The position numbers were made by a program, and so were the translations under genes. From UBA6109 sp964506465 (GTDB lineage Bacteria; Desulfobacterota; Syntrophia; Syntrophales; UBA6109): DNA of 64,000 bases. Below are positions 34,765-43,269 of the stretch, piece after piece; the stretch's first letter is position 1; every line of letters begins with the position of its first letter. Where the stretch lies: the NCBI GenBank assembly GCA_964506465.1, contig CAZDLM010000004.1, positions 35,462 to 99,461 of the forward strand, given 5' to 3'. The notes below the pieces were generated by a model. It was not told where the DNA came from. It saw nothing but the letters and a program-made list of their open reading frames with translations, and made no database searches.

Positions 34765-35496
34765 ATGATCCGGCTGCAGAACGTGCGAAAAGGATTCAAT
34801 CTCGGCAAGTCAAACGAGTTCGTCGCGGTCAGCGATGTCACGTTGTCGATGGAGGAGCACCGCGTCACCGTGCTGAAGGGTCCGAGCGGCTCGGGAAAGA
34901 CGACGCTCCTTTCCCTGATCGGCTGCATGGCAAGACCGACATCGGGCCGCATCACCCTCGAAAACGGGCTCGTCCGGAACGGGGCTCGCGCCTCGGTCGG
35001 CGGCGCCGCAGGCGATGTGGAGGTGACGAGCCTGCCCGAACGCTTCCTGACCGAGATACGGCGGCAGACCTTCGGGTTCATCTTCCAGCAGTTTCATCTG
35101 GTGAAGGGGATTTCGGTCCTCGAAAACGTCATGCTGCCCGCCTATCCCAAGGGGGAAAAGCATGGGATCGTCCGGGAGCGGGCCATGACGCTGCTTGCGA
35201 TGTTCGGCCTCGCCGATCGCGCGTCGGCCAACGTGGAATGGCTTTCCGGAGGGGAATCCCAGCGGGTGGCGATCGCGAGGGCGCTCATGAACGATCCCCC
35301 GGTCCTCATCGCCGACGAACCGACGGCGCACCTGGACAGCAAGCTCTCGGTGGAATTCATGGAGATCATCTCCCGCCTCAAGGAGCAGGGCAAGACGGCC
35401 ATCATCGCGAGCCACGATCCCCTCGTCTTTGAAGCGGAGGATGTCGACCGGGTGATCGGCGTCCGGGACGGACGGATCGAGGGTGAAGCGGCATGA
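34765..35496 (+). CDS. ABC transporter ATP-binding protein, LolD/MacB type
   Basis: The 243-residue ATPase has Walker A GPSGSGKTTLL, signature LSGGESQRVAIARAL, Walker B VLIADEPTAHLD and H-loop IIASHDPLV. It has an insertion (about residues 72-95, NGARASVGGAAGDVEVTSLP) between Walker A and the Q-loop. It clearly serves the FtsX-type permease upstream. Its stop overlaps the next ATG (ATGA), which ties the following membrane protein to the transporter. Confidence 0.95.
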   Translation: MIRLQNVRKGFNLGKSNEFVAVSDVTLSMEEHRVTVLKGPSGSGKTTLLSLIGCMARPTSGRITLENGLVRNGARASVGGAAGDVEVTSLPERFLTEIRRQTFGFIFQQFHLVKGISVLENVMLPAYPKGEKHGIVRERAMTLLAMFGLADRASANVEWLSGGESQRVAIARALMNDPPVLIADEPTAHLDSKLSVEFMEIISRLKEQGKTAIIASHDPLVFEAEDVDRVIGVRDGRIEGEAA

Positions 35497-36491
35497 TCCT
35501 GCATCCGGCCATCGTGGCGCTTCTTCTCGTCTCGCTTCTCCTGACGGGGATGTGCCTCTACAGCTCGTTCTTTGGAGTCCGGATCATCGGCCGGTGGGAC
35601 CTAAGGAGCGGCAGCGAAGAGCAGTTGCTCCTGGAGAGGAAGACCTACCTCATATCGACGATCCTCTCCTACGTCTTCGTGTTCCAGATCGGATCGCTCT
35701 TTCTGTTCATTTTTACAGCCGACAGCCTGCACGACCGGTTCGTCGGCGCCATGTGCGCCGCCGGGGCGCTGTACGCCGATCCTTACGGCTATCCGGCATT
35801 CCTGCTGAAGATCTTCAATGTCCTCCTGGCCGGAATCTGGCTGATCATCAACCATGCGGATAACCGCGCCTACGACTATCCCCTGATCCGGAAGAAGTAT
35901 CTCCTCCTCCTTGTCCTGACGCCGCTGATTGCCGCGGAGACGGTGCTCCAGGCGCTCTATTTCGCCGGGCTCAAGGCCGACGTGATCACCTCCTGCTGCG
36001 GGAGCCTCTTCAGTTCCGAGCAGAGCGGCGTCAGTTCCGACATCGCCTCCCTGCCGCCGGGGCCCTCGATGGCCGTCTTCTATCTCTTCTTCGTCCTGAC
36101 CGTCTTCACGGGCATTCTTTACCGGTTCCGGCAAAAGCTGGGGGCCCTCTTCTCCCTTTCGAGCGGTCTCTTCTTCCTCGTCGCCTGCATCTCCTTCATC
36201 TCGTTCATCTCGCTGTACTTCTACGAGCTCCCGACCCACCATTGCCCCTTCTGCATCCTGCAGAAGGAGTACGGTTACGTCGGCTACGTTCTCTACGCAG
36301 CCCTCCTTTCCGGCGCGGTTTCCGGCCTCGGCGTGGGCGCCCTGATGCCCTACGGAGGAATCGGCAGCCTGTCCCTGGTGCTGCCCGCGCTGCAGAAAAG
36401 GCTCGCCGCCGCCTGTCTGATCGCCTACCTGGCCTTCGCGGTCCTGTCGACCTGGCGCATCGTCGCCACGGATTTCACGCTGGGATTGTGA
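35493..36491 (+). CDS. polytopic membrane protein with a DsbB-like CxxC
   Basis: The 332-residue protein has about eight hydrophobic helices. Two cysteine pairs stand out: CC (168-169) in VITSCCGSLF and CxxC (251-254) in THHCPFCILQKEYGYVGY. The second resembles the CxLCxxQR/ER motif of DsbB, which passes electrons from periplasmic thiols to quinone. I do not recognise the family as a whole. It is coupled by ATGA overlap to the ABC ATPase and is followed by Cus and TlpA genes, so a role in setting the redox state of copper-binding thiols is plausible. Confidence 0.75.
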   Translation: MILHPAIVALLLVSLLLTGMCLYSSFFGVRIIGRWDLRSGSEEQLLLERKTYLISTILSYVFVFQIGSLFLFIFTADSLHDRFVGAMCAAGALYADPYGYPAFLLKIFNVLLAGIWLIINHADNRAYDYPLIRKKYLLLLVLTPLIAAETVLQALYFAGLKADVITSCCGSLFSSEQSGVSSDIASLPPGPSMAVFYLFFVLTVFTGILYRFRQKLGALFSLSSGLFFLVACISFISFISLYFYELPTHHCPFCILQKEYGYVGYVLYAALLSGAVSGLGVGALMPYGGIGSLSLVLPALQKRLAAACLIAYLAFAVLSTWRIVATDFTLGL

Positions 36492-36688
36492 CCAGGCCCG
36501 CGCCGGCACCGTTCTCAGGGATTCTCCGATCGGCAATTAAGAGATTCGGCGTACCCCATCGGGTCCATGCCCGATGGAAAACAAACCGCGCTCATGTCAC
36601 TCTTTGAGCATCGGAAGAACCGTTTGTCATCTCTTCCGGTCCCGCCGGGGGCCGAAACGAAATTTATCGGGGAGGTACAGTCCGTCCC

Positions 36689-38866
36689 ATGAAACTGCGT
36701 TACATCGTGCCGATCCTGCTGCTGATCGCCGCCGGTTCATTTCTTGCCGGGTCATGGGCGACCTTCCATGGCTCACGACCGGCGCCGGCGCCGGAGCGCA
36801 GGATTCTCCACTACGTGGATCCGATGAATCCGGCGCTCAAGTCCGACAAGCCAGGCATCGCTCCCTGCGGCATGCCGCTCGAGCCGGTCTACGCCGATCC
36901 GGGCGATTCGGCCGGCAAAGACCTTCTGGCATCCATGCCGCCGGGGACGGTCCGCATCTCCCCCGAAAGGCAGCAGATCATCGGCGTCAGGGTCATGAAG
37001 GTCGAAAAGGCCCCCTGGAACCATACGCTGCGCGTCCTCGGGCGGGTGGCGGCGGATGAGACCCGCGTCTACCGGATCAACGCCGCAACCGAAGGCTGGA
37101 TTCAGGATGCGTTTCCCGTCACCACCGGCAGTCTCGTGAGGAAGGATGAACTGCTGGCGACCCTGTCGTTCTTCTCACTGGAATACCGGACGCTGATCCA
37201 GAATTACTTCAATCTCTTCAACCTCGGCGCCGCCGAATTCGTCGGCGAGCCGAACCAGCCCCTCTCCGACCAGCAGAAACGCGCCGAGGAACTGAGGACA
37301 CAGTACAGCGCGCCGCAGCTCAAGCAGATGCGAAGCGCGGCCAAGAGGGCAGGCGAGCTCGGCGGCACGGCGCAGATCAATTATTACCGGAAGTACCTCC
37401 TCAACTACGGGATCGGCGAGTACCAGCTCAAGGAGATGGAGCGGACCCAGACCTTTCCCGACGCCGTCGAAATCCGGTCGCCGGTCTCAGGTTTCGTGCT
37501 GTCGCGGAGCATCACCCCCGGCCTGCGCCTCGAAAAAGGCGCCGAACTCTTCCGGATCGCCGATCTTTCCGAGGTCTGGATCCTGGCCGATCTTTTTGAA
37601 AGCGAGGCGTCCTATTTCAAACCCGGGATGCGCGTGAAGATGGAGCTTCCCTACCGGAAAACGACCCTTCACGCCCGCGTCAGTTCCGTCCTGCCCCAGT
37701 TCGATCCGGCCACGCGCACCCTCAGGATCCGCCTGATCGCAGAAAACTCCGGCTACGTCCTGCGCCCCGACATGCCCGTGAACGTGGAACTCGCCCTGAG
37801 CGGCCCGCCGGCCCTCGTCGTTCCGTTGGAAGCCGTCCTCGACTCGGGGTTGAAGAAGACGGTCTTCGTCGACAAGGGCAACGGCTTCTTCGAGCCGCGG
37901 CGGGTAGAAACGGGACGGTCGCTTGGCGAAAGAGTGGAGATCGTCGGGGGATTGATGCCCGGCGAAAGGATCGCCGTTTCCGGGCATTTCCTGATCGATT
38001 CCGAGGCGAGGATGCAGCAGGCCGCCCTGGGGATATCCGGGGAGATCGCCCGCGACCCCGTCTGCCTGATGAACGTCGACGCCGACCGGGCCCGGAAGGA
38101 AGGACATCTGCACGGATACCAGGGCAAGACCTACTTCTTCTGCACGCCTGAATGCCGGGAGAAATTCCGCAAGAATCCGGAGCGATACCTGAAATCCCCC
38201 CCTGCGGCGGGCGCATCGGCACAGGGCGGTCACGACGGCGCGATGCACCATGCTTCGCAAGAACCCGCAGCCGCTGCAAAGCCGCGGACCGCAAAAAAAA
38301 CGCACGAGGCGCACGGCGCGATGTCGACGCACGGCGCCGCCGAGACCACGATGGACCATGCCTCTTCCGGCGGTGCGGCGCCCTCCGCGCCGCGGCCCGA
38401 GGCATCGCCGCAGAAATACCGCGACGCGATGGCCATGCCCAAGTCTCCCTCCCCCGATGCCGCGTCTCCACTGCCCGCCGGCCCCCCAAGCCCGGCGGTC
38501 GGCCGGCGCGGCATCGGGTCCTCCATGACGGGCTCTCCGGCGGCAAATCCGGGTGCGGCCTCCTCTTCCATGCCCGAGAGCATGAAAATGCCTATGCCGC
38601 AAAGCGGCGCCCCGTCTCCCGGCGCGGCTCCCGCCATGACGGCCGGTCCCTCCGGGCCGCAGTCGCAATCCGGCGGCATCGGGCCGTGGTCTCCCTCCCT
38701 CCCCGGGATGAACCCGGGTACGCCGCCTCGTTCCGTGCCGGGAGGCAGCACGATGCCCGGGCCGAAGAGCGCTTCTCCGGCGCCGGCGGGGAAAATCCCG
38801 GAGATGATCCCGTCTGCGGCCGGTCCGGCCGAGGGCGGCACTGACGATGGGCCTGCCCATGATTAA
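36689..38866 (+). CDS. cusB: CusB-type efflux adaptor fused to YHS domain and Met/Pro/Ala-rich tail
   Basis: This 725-residue protein is a periplasmic adaptor of a heavy-metal RND pump. The N-terminal signal/anchor is followed by the CusB-like metal site YVDPMNPALKSDKPGIAPCGM split as YVDPMNP and IAPCGMPLEP (about 42-66), then the hairpin/barrel-sandwich adaptor core (about 75-445). Unusually a YHS domain follows (about 452-503, DPVCLMNVD and YFFCTPECREKF), then ~220 residues rich in Ala, Pro, Ser, Gly, His and Met. Canonical CusB lacks both. Its end overlaps the cusA start. Confidence 0.9.
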   Translation: MKLRYIVPILLLIAAGSFLAGSWATFHGSRPAPAPERRILHYVDPMNPALKSDKPGIAPCGMPLEPVYADPGDSAGKDLLASMPPGTVRISPERQQIIGVRVMKVEKAPWNHTLRVLGRVAADETRVYRINAATEGWIQDAFPVTTGSLVRKDELLATLSFFSLEYRTLIQNYFNLFNLGAAEFVGEPNQPLSDQQKRAEELRTQYSAPQLKQMRSAAKRAGELGGTAQINYYRKYLLNYGIGEYQLKEMERTQTFPDAVEIRSPVSGFVLSRSITPGLRLEKGAELFRIADLSEVWILADLFESEASYFKPGMRVKMELPYRKTTLHARVSSVLPQFDPATRTLRIRLIAENSGYVLRPDMPVNVELALSGPPALVVPLEAVLDSGLKKTVFVDKGNGFFEPRRVETGRSLGERVEIVGGLMPGERIAVSGHFLIDSEARMQQAALGISGEIARDPVCLMNVDADRARKEGHLHGYQGKTYFFCTPECREKFRKNPERYLKSPPAAGASAQGGHDGAMHHASQEPAAAAKPRTAKKTHEAHGAMSTHGAAETTMDHASSGGAAPSAPRPEASPQKYRDAMAMPKSPSPDAASPLPAGPPSPAVGRRGIGSSMTGSPAANPGAASSSMPESMKMPMPQSGAPSPGAAPAMTAGPSGPQSQSGGIGPWSPSLPGMNPGTPPRSVPGGSTMPGPKSASPAPAGKIPEMIPSAAGPAEGGTDDGPAHD

Positions 38867-41800
38867 CCGAATCATCGATTTTTCCGCCGAAAACAAGCTG
38901 ATCGTCTTCCTGATCGTCGCCGCCGCCGCCGTCATGGGGTGGTGGTCCATGAAGAACGTCCCTCTGGACGCCATCCCGGATCTCTCCGAGACCCAGGTGA
39001 TCATCTACTCCCGGTGGGACCGCAGCCCCGATATCCTCGAAGACCAAGTCACCTACCCGATCGTCACGGCCATGCTGGGCGCACCCGGCGTCCGAACCGT
39101 CCGGGGCTTCTCGGATTTCGGCTATTCGTTCGTCTACGTCATCTTCGCGGAGGGGACCGACATCTACTGGGCCCGCTCGCGAACCCAGGAATACCTTTCC
39201 GCAGTGCTGCCGCGTCTTCCCGACGGCGTGGAGACCGAACTGGGCCCCGACGCCACGGGCCTGGGATGGGTTTTTCAGTATGCCCTCGTGGATACGACCG
39301 GTCAGCAGAGCTTGGCGGACCTGAGATCCTATCAGGACTGGACGCTGCGCTACCATCTCAAGTCGGTATCGGGCGTCGCCGAGGTGGCCCCCGTCGGCGG
39401 CTTCCGGAGGCAGTACCAGGTCAACCTTGATCCCAACCGGCTCCAGTTCTACGGCATCCCCGTGAGCCGCGTCGTGGAAGCGGTCAAGGGCGGCAACAAC
39501 GATGCGGGGGGAAGGCTCATCGAATTCGGCGGAACGGAGTACATGGTGCGCGGCCGCGGATACGCCCGCACCGTCGAGGATTTCGGGAACATCGCCGTGG
39601 CGATCAGCGAGAGCGGATCGCCCATCCGCGTCCGGGACCTCGGGGAAGTCGTCCTCGGGCCCGACCTGCGCCGCGGCGTCGCCGATCTGGACGGCGAGGG
39701 TGATGTCGTCTCGGGAATCGTGATCATGCGGCAGGGGCAGAACGCCCTGGACGTGATCGAACGGGTCAAGAAGAAGATCCGCGAAATCGAGCCCGGCCTT
39801 CCCGCCGGCGTCAAGATCGTTCCCGTCTACGACCGGTCGGAGTTGATCCGGCGCGCCATCGACAATCTCAAATGGACGATCGTCGAGGTGATGCTCACCG
39901 TCTCGGCGGTGGTACTCCTCTTCCTCTGGCACTTTCCGAGCGCCATCATCCCCATCGTCACGATCCCCCTGGCCGTACTGATCTCCTTCGTCCCCTTCCG
40001 GCTGCTGGGGGTCTCGGCCAACATCATGTCCCTGGCGGGGATCGCGATCGCCATCGGCGCCATGGTCGATGCCGCCATCGTGGTCGTCGAGCAGACCCAC
40101 AAGAAGCTGGAGCTCTGGGACCGGGAAGGCCGGAAGGGCGATCACCGCGACGTCATCGTCGCCGCCGTCAAGGAAGTCGGGTCTGCAAGTTTCTTCGCGC
40201 TCCTCGTCATCGCCGTTTCCTTCCTGCCCGTCCTGACGCTGGAGGCCCAGGAGGGACGGCTGTTCAAACCGCTCGCCTACACCAAGACCCTTTCGATGAT
40301 CGTCGCCGCAGTCCTCGCCGTTACGCTGGACCCGGCCCTGCGGCTTCTCTTTACACAGGTCCGCAACTTCAGTTTCCGCCCGCGGCTGCTCAGCCGCGCC
40401 GTCAACGCCCTCGCCGTGGGAACCATCCGCTCGGAACAGCGGCATCCCCTCAGCAGTTTCCTGATCCGCATCTACGAACCGGCCGTGGCCTGGTCGCTGC
40501 GCTGGAAGTGGATTGTCATCGCCGTCGCCGTCCTCCTCGTCGCAGCGACGGCGCCCGCATTCCAGCGGCTTGGTTCGGAGTTCATGCCTCCCTTGGACGA
40601 AGGTTCGCTTTTCTACATGCCGACGACCATGCCCGGCATTTCCGTCAGCGAGGCCCAGAAGCTCCTGCAGGTGACGGACCGGATCATCAAGAGCTTCCCC
40701 GAAGTCGACCGGGTGCTGGGGAAAGCGGGACGGGCCGAGACATCGACGGACCCCGCCCCTTTTTCCATGCTGGAGACCCTCGTGGTCCTCAAACCGACGA
40801 GCGAGTGGCGCAGGGTGGACACCTGGTACTCCTCCTGGGCTCCGGAGATGCTCAAGCCCCTGCTGCGCCGCCTCTCACCCGACACCCCCTCTTCGGCCGA
40901 GCTCGTGGCGCAGATGAACGAGGCGCTGCGGCTGCCGGGCCTGTCCAATGCTTGGACCATGCCCATCAAGGGGCGGATCGACATGCTCACGACGGGAATC
41001 CGCACCCCCGTCGGCCTCAAGATCTCCGGTGCGAACCTCGTGCAGATCGAACAGATCGGCGAGCAGGTCGAAGCGGCCCTGCGGACGCTCAAGGGAACGC
41101 GAAGCATCTTTGCCGAGCGGACCGGCGGCGGCTATTTTCTCGACATCGACTGGAAGCGGGACGAACTGGCCCGTTACGGCCTGTCCGTCGACCAGGCGCA
41201 GCAGGCGGTGCAGAGCGCCATCGGCGGTGAGAACGTCACGACGGCCATCGAAGGACGCGAACGCTACTCCGTGAATGTCCGCTACCGGCGTGATTTCCGC
41301 AGCAGCCTGGAGGCGATCGGCCGCGTCCTGGTGCCCGTCCCGGACCCCCGCACGCTGGAAATCGACGGACGGACGCAGATCCCCCTCTCCCAGTTGGCCG
41401 AGGTCGGCGTCGCCAGCGGACCGGGCATGATCCGCGACGAAGACGGCCTGCTGACCGGCTACGTCTACGTGGACATCTCCGACCAGGATCCCGGCGGATA
41501 CATCGCCGAGGCGGACCGCCTGCTCCGGGAGAGACTCGAGCTGCCGGCCGGCTACGCCGTTCTCTGGAGCGGGCAGTACGAAGCGATGCAGCGGGTCAGG
41601 GACCGCCTCACCGTCGTCGTTCCCCTGACGCTCCTCCTGATCGTGCTCCTGCTCTACCTGAGCACCCGGTCGCTCGTGAAGACCTCCATCGTCCTGCTGG
41701 CGGTGCCCTTTTCGGCCGTGGGGGCCGTCTGGCTCCTTTATTTCCTTGGATACAACATGAGCATCGGCGTGTGGGTGGGGCTTATCGCCCTGCTGGGCGT

Positions 41801-42140
41801 CGACGCGGAAACCGGGGTCTTCATGCTGCTCTATCTGGACCTGGCCTACGAAAAGGCCCGTCAGGAGGGGCGCCTGAGCACCCTCGGAGACCTGCGCGCG
41901 GCCATCCGGGAAGGCGCGGCCAAGCGCATCCGCCCCAAGTTCATGACCGCGGCGACGATGCTTTTCGGCCTGGTCCCCATCATGTGGTCGACCGGCGCCG
42001 GGGCCGATGTCATGAAGCACATCGCGGCGCCGATGGTCGGCGGGATTTTCACATCCTTTCTGATGGAGTTGATCGTCTACCCGGCGATTTACGAGATCTG
42101 GAAGTGGAACTTCGAGATAAAGGGGCGGCAAGCGGTATGA
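38847..42140 (+). CDS. cusA: CusA/CzcA-family heavy metal efflux RND transporter
   Basis: The 1097-residue inner-membrane pump exports metal ions from the periplasm or cytoplasm using protons. The helix-4 motif AIGAMVDAAIVVVEQTHKK carries Asp408 for proton relay and is of the monovalent (Cu/Ag) CusA kind. The three Met ligands of E. coli CusA (573, 623, 672) correspond to Met591 (LFYMPTT), Met641 (PFSMLET) and Met713 (GRIDMLTTGI). The spacing between the last two is about 23 residues longer than in E. coli. Start is ATG 38847, overlapping cusB. No cusC-like outer-membrane factor follows. Confidence 0.95.
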   Translation: MGLPMINRIIDFSAENKLIVFLIVAAAAVMGWWSMKNVPLDAIPDLSETQVIIYSRWDRSPDILEDQVTYPIVTAMLGAPGVRTVRGFSDFGYSFVYVIFAEGTDIYWARSRTQEYLSAVLPRLPDGVETELGPDATGLGWVFQYALVDTTGQQSLADLRSYQDWTLRYHLKSVSGVAEVAPVGGFRRQYQVNLDPNRLQFYGIPVSRVVEAVKGGNNDAGGRLIEFGGTEYMVRGRGYARTVEDFGNIAVAISESGSPIRVRDLGEVVLGPDLRRGVADLDGEGDVVSGIVIMRQGQNALDVIERVKKKIREIEPGLPAGVKIVPVYDRSELIRRAIDNLKWTIVEVMLTVSAVVLLFLWHFPSAIIPIVTIPLAVLISFVPFRLLGVSANIMSLAGIAIAIGAMVDAAIVVVEQTHKKLELWDREGRKGDHRDVIVAAVKEVGSASFFALLVIAVSFLPVLTLEAQEGRLFKPLAYTKTLSMIVAAVLAVTLDPALRLLFTQVRNFSFRPRLLSRAVNALAVGTIRSEQRHPLSSFLIRIYEPAVAWSLRWKWIVIAVAVLLVAATAPAFQRLGSEFMPPLDEGSLFYMPTTMPGISVSEAQKLLQVTDRIIKSFPEVDRVLGKAGRAETSTDPAPFSMLETLVVLKPTSEWRRVDTWYSSWAPEMLKPLLRRLSPDTPSSAELVAQMNEALRLPGLSNAWTMPIKGRIDMLTTGIRTPVGLKISGANLVQIEQIGEQVEAALRTLKGTRSIFAERTGGGYFLDIDWKRDELARYGLSVDQAQQAVQSAIGGENVTTAIEGRERYSVNVRYRRDFRSSLEAIGRVLVPVPDPRTLEIDGRTQIPLSQLAEVGVASGPGMIRDEDGLLTGYVYVDISDQDPGGYIAEADRLLRERLELPAGYAVLWSGQYEAMQRVRDRLTVVVPLTLLLIVLLLYLSTRSLVKTSIVLLAVPFSAVGAVWLLYFLGYNMSIGVWVGLIALLGVDAETGVFMLLYLDLAYEKARQEGRLSTLGDLRAAIREGAAKRIRPKFMTAATMLFGLVPIMWSTGAGADVMKHIAAPMVGGIFTSFLMELIVYPAIYEIWKWNFEIKGRQAV

Positions 42141-42679
42141 AACGGAAGACGGCGGGGAAGAAGAACGGCAGGAGTGTGAAAAGGGCTTTCTGGCTGCCGA
42201 TTCTCCTCCTCTGCCTCGGGCTCGTCTTCTGGGGTGCGGCGCACCCCGCCGAAGCCGCCCTGCGCATCGGGGGCACGCTGCCGTCAACGGTCATACCGGG
42301 AATCGAGGGATCGGCGGTCCGGATCCCCGAGGTTCTCCGCGGCAAGGTGGCGGTTCTCCACTTCTGGCAGATCGGCTGCAGTTCCTGCAAGCTGGAGATG
42401 CCCGCCATGGACAGGCTATACAAGAGGTACCGGGACAAGGGGCTGGCAGTCTTCGCCGTGAACGTCGGCCAGAAGAAAGAGACCGTGAAGGGCTTTGCGG
42501 CCGAGCTGGGGGTTTCCTACCCGATCCTGATCGACGCGGAAGGGAAGAACGCCGCGGTGTACGGGATAACCGATGTCCCGAGGACGTATATCCTCGACCG
42601 CGGGGGCATCGTCCGATACCGCATCTTCGGCGGAGCCGCGCCGGAAACGCTGAAGAGGCTGGTTCTCAGCCTGCTGTAA
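42137..42679 (+). CDS. TlpA-family thioredoxin, exported
   Basis: The 180-residue protein has a basic N-terminus and a signal anchor (FWLPILLLCLGLVFWGAA, cleavage near AEA). The thioredoxin-like domain shows VAVLHFWQIGCSSCKLEMP with a CSSC active site (Cys81, Cys84), NVGQKKETVKGF and VYGITDVPRTYILD. CSSC is not the common CPxC, so the redox behaviour may differ from TlpA. The start ATG overlaps the cusA stop. Such proteins reduce periplasmic thiols, for example copper-binding cysteines. Confidence 0.9.
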   Translation: MKRKTAGKKNGRSVKRAFWLPILLLCLGLVFWGAAHPAEAALRIGGTLPSTVIPGIEGSAVRIPEVLRGKVAVLHFWQIGCSSCKLEMPAMDRLYKRYRDKGLAVFAVNVGQKKETVKGFAAELGVSYPILIDAEGKNAAVYGITDVPRTYILDRGGIVRYRIFGGAAPETLKRLVLSLL

Positions 42680-42750
42680 GGAAAGGCCGTCCGCCCGCTC
42701 AGTCAAGGGAATTCCCCTGGAAATGATTTTCGGAGATCGAGGTCCACCCG

Positions 42751-43263
42751 ATGCGTAGAAGGGACTTCCTGAGGGCCGCGGCCGCCGCCGGGCTCGCGTT
42801 TGCCCTCCCCGGAATGCTGTCCGCCTGCCGGAAAGAAAAAATCCTGCGGATGGGGGACGTCCCGCCGCAGGCGACCCTCGCAGACCTCCAGGGGAATCCC
42901 GTTGTTCTTCCATCCGCCTTTCTGGGAAGCGTCGCCATCATCCATTTCTGGGCGAGCTGGTGCCCCCTGTGCCGCGAGGAGATGAGCCTTCTCGAATCCC
43001 TCTTCCTGCGGCACGACAGGAGAGGCGTCATTCCCTGCTCCGTCGGCGTCGGCGAGCGCAGGGAGACCGCTGAGGCCTACCTGGGGTCCGCGAAACCCAC
43101 CTATCCCGTCGTCCTCGACAGCGAATCGGCCCTCGTCAAGCCCTACGGCATCGCCGGCGTACCGACGACTTACGTGCTCGACCGCCGGAACAGGATCCGG
43201 CACAGGATTCTCGGCAAGATCGACGGGGAACGGCTCGATGGGATGATCGCGATGCTTCTGTGA
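42751..43263 (+). CDS. TlpA-family thioredoxin, probable Tat lipoprotein
   Basis: The 170-residue protein starts with a twin-Arg motif RRRDFL, a hydrophobic Ala-rich core and a lipobox LSAC (Cys26), so it is probably exported by Tat and acylated. The mature domain has FWASWCPLCREEM (active site Cys71, Cys74) and the cis-Pro region GIAGVPTTYVLD. It is the second thioredoxin-like gene after cusA, 71 bases after the first. The two differ in active site (CSSC and CPLC), so they may have different partners. Confidence 0.88.
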   Translation: MRRRDFLRAAAAAGLAFALPGMLSACRKEKILRMGDVPPQATLADLQGNPVVLPSAFLGSVAIIHFWASWCPLCREEMSLLESLFLRHDRRGVIPCSVGVGERRETAEAYLGSAKPTYPVVLDSESALVKPYGIAGVPTTYVLDRRNRIRHRILGKIDGERLDGMIAMLL

Positions 43264-43269
43264 TGCCGG

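Noticed and set aside
31294..43263. The NosL block as part of a nitrous oxide reductase operon
   Set aside because: No nosZ, nosR or nosD-like gene is visible in the window; the ABC pair is of the FtsX/LolD kind, not NosFY.
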